From: Agapanthus africanus
Taxonomy: Eukaryota > Streptophyta > Magnoliopsida > Asparagales > Amaryllidaceae
DNA length: 64,000 bases
Direction of reading: 5' to 3'
NCBI GenBank assembly: GCA_030015575.1
Contig: JASDDO010000018.1
Coordinates: 229,323,138-229,387,137, forward strand
The notes beneath the pieces are model-generated. The model made no database searches, was not told where the DNA came from, and saw only the letters and a program-made list of their open reading frames with translations. Made by a program: the position numbers and the translations under genes. Below, in pieces: positions 48,621-59,646 of this stretch (its first letter is position 1; each line of letters starts with the position of its first letter).

Positions 48621-50593
48621 GTGTACATTCTTGCTCGACATGATAGTATGCTATCTGGTTCTTCTTTATCTGACATGTTGATTTGATCATGCTTTTATTC
48701 ATTCATACATGTTGATAAAGCCCTGAGGATATATGCTGGACTACTGTAATTATGATGGAGATCATACTAGTGGGACATCTGTAGTTTATAAGCATATCCT
48801 GGAATGTCCCTAGTCGTAGGTGTATCGAGACAGGGCATCGATATACCAGAGTAGACTAGCGTATATGATACTAGACCCATATGATGGGCGATGGATGTTC
48901 CCACATTCATCGATGTTTGACATCGAGATCGTATACGGGTGCTCAGTGGTGACTGGGTACACTGGACGGACTCGCCGAGAACTCCTATATGGAATTATAT
49001 CTATCGTCGGATAGCAGTTCTCAGGTGACACTGGTGCAGGTTAGTCTGTAGACCCGAGATCGTCATAGAGTCTTATGTGTTCTCCCACTGTACTTTGATT
49101 ACCACCCTACCACGGCTCTACTGAGGCGTGCAAACAGGTGGCCGTTGGGTATAGTCCCGAGACACACGAAGGCGATGAGCGATAGGAGGGGTTTCGTCTC
49201 TCCCGGTATTGGGAGTTGATGATGTGCTGTGCTCGACTGGCTATATCAGTAAGTCCCTGGCCAGGGCTGTTGGGATTTGCTGATAAGTGTTATCTGTAGT
49301 TTCTCGATCTGTTATAGACCTTTCATCGGCACGACTTATTGAGTTATTGGGGTCGACGTTACCATCCCTAGACTCGATATACAGCATATCTGACGAAGAG
49401 ACCGGACTGTACGGTAGTGTTGCCGGTTGGCTCGACGGGAGTTACAGCAGGTTCGCTTGTTTCCTTCTGATCGCTCAATATCCGGGTGGCCGTTACGTTT
49501 AGCTGAACGCCTGCGGCTTGTAAGTATTTGATATGATCGTTACCTACTACCGGCGTATTGACGAGTCTTAGAGTCCCACAATAAAGTTTCCTAGCTCAGG
49601 CGAAAAGATGTGGTGTGCATATGAGATATGCGCGGGGACCCGATTAAATACAGATATGTGATACCTTATATTAATCGGGAATTTTCTATTGGTCACGTCG
49701 TATGTGATATGACCAGTTTGTAAAATCAAGTGTTGATTTAACAAATGACTTTTAGATTAATTCTTTAATCAAACTCTTTTCTATTTTGTATGCATACATG
49801 TATGCACATGATGATGTGCATGGATACATACATGGATACATTGTATCATGGTTGTTGATACAAGTTTGGTGGCAATGCAAGACTTACATTGTAGAATTAT
49901 CTATTTATTTTTCATTTTGTAAAAAGGAAATGATAATTCACAAGAGGTTAGAGTTTATCATCTTTGACCATGCATCAACCACTTATTAACCTTGAGTTAA
50001 TTATCCTTTTACCTTTTAACTCACTTTGAAAAAGATCTAGATAGTTCTAACTATGGTTGAAGTGAGAAGGGATTAAGATATATTATTCTCTTCTCACTTC
50101 AATTATTATTCACTCTCTCATTTTTCTTTTTCCTTGTGTGAGAAAAAGCTTAGCCATCATCTTCTTCTTCCTCTCTTGATAATTTTCTTTATGTGAGGTT
50201 GATAAAAGAAAGAGTTTTGATTATAGAAAAAAAACCACATCATCATACTGCACACAACTAGCCGGTTTGTGTAAGGTGTTTGCTCTACTCCATTGATACA
50301 TCGAGTAAAGCAAGGAGCTTTGGGCAAAGGAGCTTCGGGTGGATCGACGTGGACATTAGAAGACCTCAAGCGAACCTTTTTCCAACCTTCAAGGGGCCAA
50401 GGAGTCTAGCATAGGGAGCTACAAAGGTTGTACTCTCAAAACCCTAGCCTTTGTTACTTGTGATGTTGTTCAAGTTATGAAACCCTAATTTTCTAGTGAT
50501 GACTATTTGTATGTTCACTTAGCACCTTAAAAATTTAATTTTGAAACATGTGATGCTTCCAAACCCTTCATTAGGTGCTAGGTAAACCTAACA
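48525..50593 (+). mobile_element. Copia-2 3' LTR
   Basis: A 2,069-base LTR collinear with the 5' LTR. Its extra length is mainly a longer TA run (48580-48616). It is followed by the second TSD copy GTAAG (50594-50598). Confidence 0.95.
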
Positions 50594-50598
50594 GTAAG

Positions 50599-50820
50599 TA
50601 TGCCGCAGAACATACACACGGTATGTTACTCTACTTAAGTAACCAACTCCATCAACCAAGGTCAACCTATGCGATGAAAGTTCGGGTCTAATACCCCCTC
50701 GACCAAGTCTAAGTTTCGTAAGGTCAAGCCTAGGTTCCGAATATAAATATACGCCCTAGACTCCGCATAGTCAAACCTAGACTCGAACCAAGGTTAAACC
50801 TAGCGCTTTGATACCAACCT
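50599..50820 (-). mobile_element. LARD internal domain B, segment 4, with PBS
   Basis: This is the 5' end of minus internal domain B. On the minus strand it holds TGGTATCAAAGC (50805-50816), a tRNA-Met primer-binding site with one change, just inside the LTR. It contains about 100 bases not obvious in the plus copies, rich in repeated CCTAG and AGTC words. Confidence 0.85.
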
Positions 50821-52080
50821 TGTCACGACCCAGAATGGCAAGTGACTGGCACTTGAATCATGTGAAGTCTATAGGATCCCGCCTAATTCAAGTAATCCAA
50901 AAGCCCAGAAATCTAAACCATTTAAAAAGAGAGTGAAGGAAAATTCATTTAAAAGTTAACATATAGAATCACTTTTTGTAAGTCGTAATAAGCGTTTTTG
51001 AAACATCAAGTCTTTTCCAAAAATTTCGGCAGAGTTTCCTTTGTAAATACTGGCCCCAAACGGGTACAAACATGCATATACATAAGTAATGAATAAAGGC
51101 ATCCCCAAGCGGGAGATAGCTCTTCGCCAATTGGCGGAAACAACCACGCAAGCAATATAATATACAACGCTAAAGGGCGAGGATCAAATCTCAGAAGGAA
51201 AAACCAACGTCCTCAAGAAAACCAGAGAAAAATCATAAACATACAAGCGCGCGACTCTAATGTCGAAAGAATATACATACTGGTCTTCTAGTGCTATCAA
51301 ATAATACAAGTCTGGTTGATGGAGTTACTAGATACAACTGAAATAAATACATATACTACGGTGGTCACGATACAAGTGAACCCACCTATCAAAGCAATCA
51401 CCCGGAAGGAAGTAGTATGCCAGCAAGCCGCAACAAAACCTGTAAGGCAAAACCTGCAAGAAACTGTGGCACAACGGGGATGAGTTACTAACTGGTGAGT
51501 AGAAAACATCACCGAGAAGAAATCGCATGTTTGACTCTCTCCTAGGTCATACAATAAAATCTTCAAAATATATATAACCCGAACCATCTAATAATGGCAA
51601 GGGTAATCATCTAAACATAAGTGTAATACCAAGTGCCCGTGTCAGTGCCTCAGGTAGCAACATATCACAATATGATGTACGAATGCATTAAGAAAGAAAA
51701 CAGAATACATCTTGCATGAGAAAAACTGTTTTCTTATCTCAGTGAGATTTTTGTGTAAAAATCGAAGTATCATCAATGAAATCAACAGAGAATCCGTGTC
51801 AAGCATCGACACAAAACATATATCATAAAATCTCAATATCTCAATGTCTAAATATCTCGGGCTCCAGCAATCCGGACTGGCCCATATCATCAAATTCCAA
51901 TATCTCAGGCTCCGGCAATCCGGACTGGCCCATATCATAAAATCTCAATGTCTCAATATCTCGAGCTCCGGCAATCCGGACTGGCCCATATCATCAAATC
52001 TTAATATCGCAGGCTCCGGCAATCCGGACTGGCCCCGGGCTCCGGCAATCCGGACTGGCCCAAATATCAAAACTCATGAC
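50821..52080 (-). mobile_element. LARD LTR (minus array), cut by copia-3
   Basis: It begins TGTCACGACCC like the LTR at 2983 and follows it closely for 1.26 kb, then stops at CTCATGAC, where copia-3 begins. The equivalent uninterrupted sequence is near 4252. The remainder lies beyond the window or beyond copia-3. Confidence 0.85.
51855..52060 (-). repeat. 48 bp tandem repeat in LARD LTR (second copy)
   Basis: Units of the same CTCCGGCAATCCGGACTGGC type start near 51860, 51908, 51964 and 52012, with a shortened unit near 52038. It has the same spacing pattern as the array at 4017-4230, but the longer interval is 56 instead of 64 bases. Confidence 0.8.
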
Positions 52081-54277
52081 TATTAGTTATATGTATGCCC
52101 TAGAGGCCATTACTATACATAGGATGTATATTGTAGTGGATGCTTGGACATATATAGGGAGGACTTTCTCGCTCGACATGATAGTATGATATCTGGTTAC
52201 TCTTTACCTTAACGTGTATACTGTTTGTCTCTCTGTTACATGTTGGTAAAGCCCTTAGGATGTGTGCTTGACTACCTGGACTATGATGCGGATCATATTA
52301 GTGGGGACATGGTAGTCCATAAGTACATCCTTCAAGGTCCCTAGTCGTGGGTGTATCGAGACGGGGCATCGATATACCAGAGTAGACTAGCGTATACTTT
52401 CTCAACCCATACAGATGGGCGATAGATGATCCCATATCCATTGGTGTTTGACATTAGAGATGATATACGGGTGCTCAGTGGAGACTGGGTACACTGGACG
52501 GACTCGCCGAGAACTCCCAGATGGTATTATACCTTACGTCAGATGGCAGTTCTCTGGTGACACTGGTACAGAGTAGTCTGTTGACCCGAGATCGTCATAG
52601 AGTCTTGTGTGGTTCCCACTGTGCTTTGATTTCCACCTTACCACGTCCAAGAGGGCGTGCAAAACGGTGGTTTTTAGGTACAGTCCCGAATTACATGGAG
52701 GCAATGAGCGATAGGAGGGGATTCGTCTCTCCCGGTATAGGGAGTTGATGTTGCGCTGTGTTCGATTGGCTATAACCGGAAATCCCTGGCCAGGGTTACT
52801 GAGATTTACTGGTAAGTGTTACCAGTAGTTTCTCGAACTATTATAGACCTCATATCGACACGACTTATCGAGCTATTGGGGTCTGACGTTTACCACCCCT
52901 AGGCGAGATATGCGACATATCAGACGAACAGACCGGACTGTACGGTAAGTGTTACTGGTTGGATTCACAGGAGTGTGAGCGGGCTTTCTCGTCGATCTTC
53001 TGATCGCTCAATACCCGGGTGGCCGTTACGTTTAGCAGACCGCTTGCGGCTTGTGGGTGTTTGATATGATCATCATCTGCTACCGGCGTATTGACGAGTC
53101 TTTAGAGTCCTACACAGAGGTTTCCTTGCTCAAGCGAAACGAAATAGGAGCGCATATGAGATATGTGCAGGACCGAGAATGATGCGTGTATGTGATATCA
53201 TATTTCATTCTCGCGATGAATGTATCGATTGGTTATATGCGATATAACCTAGTTATCGAATCAAGCATTGATTCGATAAGCCGATACATAGGATACTAGT
53301 CGGTTATATGCGATATGACCGGATCTTTAAATCAAGTGTTGATTTAATGATTTAATGTATAATTATATATTTGATATATTACTTTGCATTAACTAGTATT
53401 GGTTCACTTTAAATGGATTTTCTCACTTGATGTGCACATTGTATATGTGATATATTTTGTACACTTGATTGTATCATGTTTGATGATACATGAATGTTTA
53501 AGTGTATGTTTAGACTAAACCATGGTTATGTAATGGTTAGGGTTTTGAATTTATTTACTTATTCATTTATTTATTCATTTTGGCAAAAGGGAAAATGGTG
53601 GCTATTTTTGTTTCTAAGTTGAAGCTTCATGAAGCTTTGACTAAGTGACCATTTTGTCTTCAAGCTTAACCCTAACCATTCCATCTAACCATGATTTATT
53701 CTCTACACTTGACCATGGTTGCCATATGATAAGTATTGTTTTTATTTTCTTTTTGAGAATAACTTATCATATTCTTTTCATCATCTTCTTCTTCTTCAAA
53801 GATGAAGAAAGCTTGCTCCATCAATGGCAACTTGAGCAAATGAGTGAGAAATCCAATTCTAAAGTGAACCCACCTCCTATTTCTTCATCCTCTACCTCTT
53901 GCCAAGTAGTATAGGGTGTTTTCTTCACAAGTTTCATGACTTGGTGAAGTGGGAGCTTGATCTTGTGATGCCTCGACGTAGATCATCTTCGGCATCGTTG
54001 TCGATGACCTAGCCCGCCCATTTCTCCGATGAAGCCGACGCTAAAGCCCGGGATTCGATTTGGACAGCGAGGAGACTTCATTGCGGAGCTATAGAGGTGG
54101 AGGACCGGATCTACAAAGCTTGTATTTCCGTTCTTGTAGTTAAGTTGTTAACTAGTTTCTTTTGTCGCCTAAAATCTAGTTAACGATCCGTATTAGGGTT
54201 TCTCGGCACCCGTAAAATTTGAAATTGGCATGGTTGACGCCTTGTGAGACCTCCTTAGAGTGCCTAGGAACCCTACA
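52081..54277 (+). mobile_element. Copia-3 5' LTR
   Basis: A 2,197-base LTR collinear with the copia-2 LTR over long stretches (ATGCCCTAGAGGCC start, GACTCGCCGAGAACTCC, CTCCCGGTAT), ending AACCCTACA before the PBS. The exact start is judged from homology because the TSD partner is not visible. Confidence 0.85.
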
Positions 54278-54278
54278 G

Positions 54279-54291
54279 TGGTATCAGAGCC
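54279..54291 (+). other. Copia-3 primer-binding site
   Basis: TGGTATCAGAGCC, one base after the LTR end. Confidence 0.95.
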
Positions 54292-55117
54292 TAGCTAGAG
54301 CCTTAGGCGATGCGTAGACGATGTTAGAAACCCGATCGAACCCCGAAACCCTAACTTTTAACCCTCTCTGGACTTTTTCTGAAAAAGTGGTTTTTTCCAT
54401 ATTAAAAATGCTTAAAAAATTCAGCAGGAAATTCTAAGAATTACGGTGCAAAAATTAGCTAATGATCTTTCTAAAGCGCGGCGGAACCGCGGCATTAGCC
54501 GCCTATTGCGGCGGTTCCACGCCCATTTAGTCTCTTCAGTCAACCATTTTTGCACAGTAACTTCTTTATTTAAATGCTGAGTTTTATGGGAATTTTTAAA
54601 ATTTACTCAAGAGTTGAGTTTTCTGGGTTGTATTAGGGACTCGGTATTTCGATTGGATTGTCTAATTTTGTCTGTGTGCTTTTCCGGATAATTTTAGAAT
54701 ATGTTAAAAAGTTCGACCGGATATAAATACCCACTTTTTTCCCTGCCGGGAAATTTCCAAGTGTTGGATTTTTCCATGGTTTAAAGACGTTCTAAGTAGT
54801 GCAAGTAACGCGATGGACCCTATAGAAGACAACAAACCTTAACTCGATTATGTGACCGTCTTGAACTGCCCTTTGAATCTTAGGGTTTGGGGTAGTACGG
54901 CGTGCCACATGTGAGGCGTTGGCTTGACCCTTCTACGGCTGGACCGTTGGTACTGAGGCACGAAGTGAATGTTTTTAAACTTGTTTCATGTGTTGATCTG
55001 TTTCGGGAAAACTTGGGTGTTTAAATGTTCGATCGGAAAGTTTAACATTTTCTATTTATCTGGAATGTGATACAATAATTGAAATTCACAAGTAGTTATG
55101 AGATAAGTGAATGAATG

Positions 55118-55474
55118 TTATAAACATAGCAGTTTAGTCTCACTTGATCGGTTGCCACGGAATTTTGATGTGATCAAAAGTCCGTCGCAATCACATAGCG
55201 TACGCGGATACTCGCCGGGTAAACTTAATAGACAGCCTCACTCCATAGCCCCGACCAAGTGACTGTAGGAGAACCCCGTCGCCGAAAGCATCCGTTCGGG
55301 TGCTCGCGGCAGCGGTGTTCCGCCTTGGTGCACATCGTCGACGGTATCGGGGGTGCGGCCGTCTACTAAAGTTTGCGACGAGCATTCGATCAGGATGTCG
55401 GGAATCTTGTTGAATTGCCCGACTTGATATTGAAAAGAGTTTTCAATAATGAGACTAAAATGCGGGGTTTATAA
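55118..55474. mobile_element. Candidate small TIR element with gene-like GC-rich interior
   Basis: A 357-base segment absent from copia-2 at the same place. It is bounded by 25-base inverted repeats (55118-55142 and 55450-55474) that match at 21 of 25 positions, with the perfect inner core TTTAGTCTCA. The interior is GC-rich. On the minus strand from about 55423 to 55150 one frame is open except for one TGA, with codons such as PDILIECSSQTLVDGRTPD and LSATGFSYSHLVGAME. I do not recognise the protein. No long target-site duplication is seen; only TA flanks both ends. It could be a small DNA transposon that captured a gene fragment. Confidence 0.45.
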
Positions 55475-56397
55475 TTGTTAGGCATGCGATGTCTAAGGAA
55501 TTCATTTGGTTAGGCATGCGATGTCTGAGGAGGTTGCGGATTCCAACTATTGTAGTTTTACACTTTCTTTTCTGTGACCGTAAGTGTAATATGTGATATC
55601 GCCGGTTTCGTTGCTATATGTCAACGACAATTGGGATGCGCATATTTACTTACGTTGATGACATGTAATGTTATGTGTTGCTGGATATGTTATATTGGAT
55701 CGTCGTGTTTGAATAGCCCGGGGGTTTTTATATGAGATGGGTGTTTTTCATTTTCATTCATGTAAAAACTTGTATGTAATATTCTTTTATTGGGGCACTT
55801 CAAGGTTGCGGAAGATGTCACCCTTTGTATATTATTTACTTTTCCGCACTAGGATAGACCCAAGGAGGAGGGCACAAGTAACCGGGTTCTGGAGTCCAGT
55901 GGGAGACCAACTCGAGGAGTCGAGTCCGGGTCTCCTAACTCTAGAATTGGTAGGGTTGCTTGCCGCTCTCGTAGGGGTCTAGGGGTGTGGGTTTGGCTAT
56001 TCATCACGACCGTGGAATCCGTGTTTTATACTGGCTCATATTGAAAACACGGACGTCCTAGTATATCCAATATTTCATATGATTCTTCTGCTGCGTTATC
56101 TGTGATGTGATCATGTGATGTTCTGTGATAGATACAGTATATAGTATATATGATATATTATATAGACGTTACTTATGTTTTGCACTCACGCTAGCCCTGC
56201 CCCGCTCTGCCGTTAGTTACCTAACCTAACGGTGCATGAGGGGACATCGAGGCGAATGCGGATGGCATAAGTGTACGTCGTATTTATCTGTGATGTTTAG
56301 GTATTTAAATGATGGGACTTCATTAATGTGATTAATGAAATAAAAGAAACCTAAGATGTTGTAGAATCGAATTTCAAAAATAAAACAGGTAGCTACA

Positions 56398-56646
56398 GTT
56401 CTTGCTTTGCACAGCGGTATATATGATATATCCTGCACCTTATTCGATAAGGAAAGGACCGAGATCCCTTCACCGGGAGTGACTCCTTTAGCAATAACTG
56501 GCGGATGCTACAACCCTCGGTTTGTCTTTTGATTGCTTTTAAGAGTTTTTGCGATGCACAGTGATATATATGATATATCCCGCACCTCATTCGACGAGGA
56601 AAGGACCGACGATCCCTTCACCGGGAGTGACTCCTTTAGCAAAACT
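56398..56646 (+). repeat. Duplicated segment in copia-3 leader, about 147 bp apart
   Basis: Two copies of about 90 bases, with TATATATGATATATCC at 56418 and 56565, each followed by GGAAAGGACCGA and TTCACCGGGAGTGACTCC. Copia-2 has neither copy here, so this is an insertion followed by tandem duplication, or an inserted duplicated element. Confidence 0.7.
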
Positions 56647-57439
56647 AGAAAAGCCTAAAAAACACTCCATTTTTAAAATCATTTGATTCTACAACGATAT
56701 CAAGTTCATTATACAATAGGTTTTCAGAAAAACCTGTCGTAGCCCTCCGTCATTTCAGATAAGTCCTACTTAGTATTCGTGCTACGTTTGTTGACCTCCG
56801 TCAAGGCGTAGTGTGCGGTAGCTAACTAGTATTTATCTGCTTATGCATATGATGCAGATTGGATTAGGGTAGTCGTGCGGCCTTGTTGACCTCCGTCAAG
56901 GGTCGTGCGGGTGGGTTTAATTCAATCAAGAAATGACGGGTTGAACTTGACTAGTAGCCTATGGTTTGTTGACCTCCATCAAGGTCATAGGACGCTAGGG
57001 GCAAAAATATTATCAGGAATTTCAAGTGTTGAAATTTGCAATGAGATTGCATACCTTCTATAAGATAGTTGGATCCCGATACCCACTGCGAGTAATTGTT
57101 ATCCTGGGAGAGTTTTACACATTACAATTAGCCGATCAAGTAGGTGTCTAGAAAGGTGTCATCGAGGTTACGCCTCTGGGAAAACGAGGTTTACATTAAT
57201 TAGGTTCGTGCGAAAGCACGGGGGACCTCCCTCAAAGTACCGACACTGGCCTGGCCGAAAGATTGGCGAACTTGTAGTGTGTAATTAATCCCGGCTAGTC
57301 TTTCCTTTTAGGGTTTGAAGGAAGATTTGATAAAAAGCAGTGGGAGCCATCCTGATTAGATAAAATAAAAACCAATCTATTCTTGCAAGAGTATACGCTA
57401 AGTGTTTTCTTCTCTCTCTCTCCAGGTAGCGACCATATC

Positions 57440-57692
57440 ACGCCTTAATCAAGATAATAAAATGGATATATTGATCGAACCCGCTTGTTATACTGAGCTG
57501 GCGAACGTTGGTCCCGCTCCACCTTATAATTGTTATAAGACAGAGCAGGATATAGGGGATTACCAGAATTCCCGTGCCGCCCAAACGAAGAGAGTGCATG
57601 CTGATGCATCATCTTCGGGTGTGTTCATTACAAAGAACAGTTTCTCAGTATCCTCCGCATCCTGGGTATATGATACCGGATCAGGATCCTAG
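57440..57692 (+). pseudogene. gag-pol: Copia-3 gag remnant and protease start
   Basis: Only the zinc-knuckle end of gag survives (NCYKTEQDIGDYQ, with most ligands lost). It is followed by DASSSGVFITKNSFSVSSA and the protease motif DTGSGS, then a stop. About 200 codons of gag found in copia-2 are absent. Confidence 0.7.
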
Positions 57693-58019
57693 ATATGTAA
57701 TCTGTTACATAGGGCTGCAAAAAGGTAGAAAAACTGAGAACGGGTGATAAGTTTCATGAGACAGAAAACGGGGCAAGAGTTGCAGCCAAGTCTGTTGGTC
57801 ACTGTCACCCTGTATTACCAATACATTGATTCTGAACGTATGTTATTAGATACCGAACCTGATATACAAAATCATATCTGTCTCTTTATCAATAAAGAAA
57901 CGATAAAATTTTGTATTGTTGGATAATGTTTTGAACATTTCCTATATCAAAAGTTGATCGGTTTAGGCACGTTATCTAAAAGCGTTGATGTTCTAAATCA
58001 AACTACAGTTCTTTAGTAT

Positions 58020-58760
58020 ACTGAACACACAAAAGAGAAAGAGTTCGGAAATGAACGGATCCTTCTTGAGGCATTATAGACTAGGTCGTATCAATGCGAC
58101 CCGACTGGCTGAAGTTATATTTAGATGCATATTTAAATCAGTTTGAATCTACATCTTGTGAAACTTGCCAGTCATGTCACAAAGATATAATGACACCAGC
58201 TCTGTTTATTGGAAACAGAGAAAGAGTTAATGAACTCTTGGGATGATACATGTTGATGTATGATAGGTCCCCAGTCTACACATGCCAAGACTGGTTCTTT
58301 GTACTTCATTACATTCTCTGATGATCTCTCAAGATTCAGACATATGTTCCTGTTGAAACACAAGTCCGAACCTTTTGAGATATTCACGGAATATAAGTTA
58401 GAAGTAGAGAACCAAAATACGGGTTAAAGTATTATGTCCTATGATGAGATCAAGGAGGAGAATACTTGAGCACAGAATTCCTGGACTATTCTAAAGGAGA
58501 ATGAGATTCTCTCTCAGCATTACTCCTCCGTATACACCATAGCACGATGGTATATCGGGGCGGAGCAATTGCACCCTATTCGATATGGTGCGATCTATGA
58601 TGAGTACTACTGAGTTACCTGTTTCCTTTTGGGTGTTATGCGCTTGAGTAGCTGCATACCTATTGAATAGGGTTCGAATCAGATCACAGCCTACCACTCC
58701 ATATGAGATATGGTATGGGAAGAGCCCATGTCTTAAGCTAGTTAAGATTTGGGGTTGTCC
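58020..58760 (+). pseudogene. pol: Copia-3 integrase, heavily decayed
   Basis: In shifting frames one can read relics of the GAG-pre-integrase region (HYRLG), CQSC, the integrase core (a DVC motif near 58250 and a DDLSRF-like segment near 58320) and PYEIWYGK near 58700. Many stops and small indels separate them, as does the loss of several catalytic residues. The stretch 57693-58020 is equally decayed protease sequence. Confidence 0.7.
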
Positions 58761-58765
58761 GGCCT

Positions 58766-59646
58766 ATGTCTAAAAGCAAAATCCGGACAAGCTCGAGGCA
58801 AGGTCAGTTATGTAGAACTGGAATGGTTCCAGCTATACAAACTGCAGCTGATGATTTGAAAGAACCAAACGATTCAGTAGATTCCAACGAACCTCAGCCT
58901 CTCCGCCGATCTAGTAGGGTTCCTCACCCACCTGAGAGATACTTCGGTTTCTCTATGACAGTGGGAGAGAGGATGGCATCATGAGATGATGACCCAACTA
59001 GTTTCGAGCTGGCCATCGGGAGTGGGACTCTATAAGAATGGCTGGATGCTTAGCGATCTGAGATGGAATCCATGTACACCAACAAAGTATGGACTTTGGT
59101 TGCAATATCTGAAGGGTTAAATCCCCATCAGGAGCAAGTATATCTTGAGAAGATTACTTTGTGTACGTGGAAAAGTTGAGACTTTCAAAGCTAGACTTGT
59201 TAAAGGTTTGCATCATTGACCAGGTGTGGATCATGAGGAAACCTTTTTCTAAGGAGCTATGCTTAAGTCCATCCAGATCCTACTTGCCACGACTACGTAC
59301 CATGACTACGATATCTGGCGGTTGGGTGCCATGACTGCTTTTCTAAATGATGTTTTAGAAGAGAACGTCTATAAGCACACAGCCAGAGGGCTTCGTAGAC
59401 GGTGGGAGCAGCGGAAACGTGTACAAGATGCTTTATAGGATAAAGCAGGTATCGCGGAGTTGGAACATCTGTTTTGATGTATTAGTCAAACAGTTTGACA
59501 TCATCAAAATGGTAGATGAACCTTGTATAAAAAAAAAGGTAGTAGGGAGTATAGTGACGATCCTCGTAGAGTACGTGGATGACATGCTCTTGATAGGGAA
59601 GGAGTTTCCTATGCTACGCTCGGTCAATCTCCGCTCATCACAATGA
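58766..59646 (+). pseudogene. pol: Copia-3 reverse transcriptase, decayed and cut
   Basis: Relics include RRSSRVPHPPERYFGF (about 58905), a GSSGNVYKMLYRIKQVSRSW stretch (59402-59462) and an intact catalytic loop EYVDDMLLIGK. Homology with copia-2 ends at about 59646, where copia-4 begins. The RNase H domain is not in the window. Confidence 0.8.

Larger units (their letters stand above)
40004..50593 (+). mobile_element. Copia-2: complete Ty1/copia element, plus strand
   Basis: A 10.6 kb element with LTRs 40004-42048 and 48525-50593, PBS, leader of about 2.5 kb, a single gag-pol frame, polypurine tract and a perfect TSD (GTAAG at 39999-40003 and 50594-50598). The LTRs differ at eight places in a stretch of about 310 bases that I compared by eye (40260-40570 against 48803-49113), so it is not very recent. 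It is the best-preserved coding element in the window. Confidence 0.97.
54292..57440 (+). other. Copia-3 leader (non-coding, with insertions)
   Basis: It shares the copia leader plan: a GC-rich palindromic stretch (54474-54530); the segment also found in LARDs (54751-55046); TGAATAGCC and GGCTATTCA (55710-55718, 55995-56003); a CCGTTAG...CTAACGG hairpin (near 56210-56232); GTTGTAGAATC with its perfect complement (56358-56368, 56685-56695); and three TTGACCTCCGTCAAGG-type motifs (56791, 56886, 56969). It is longer than the other leaders because of an insert at 55118-55474 and duplicated sequence at 56410-56645. Confidence 0.75.
52081..59646 (+). mobile_element. Copia-3: degraded Ty1/copia element, 3' part interrupted
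   Basis: It has a 5' LTR (52081-54277), PBS, long leader and heavily decayed pol, then is cut within reverse transcriptase by copia-4. The LTR start reads TATTAG where relatives have TGTTAG, a G-to-A change of the terminal dinucleotide. Its 3' LTR and second TSD are outside the window. Nearly all of gag is deleted and pol is full of stops and frameshifts, so it cannot supply proteins. Confidence 0.85.
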
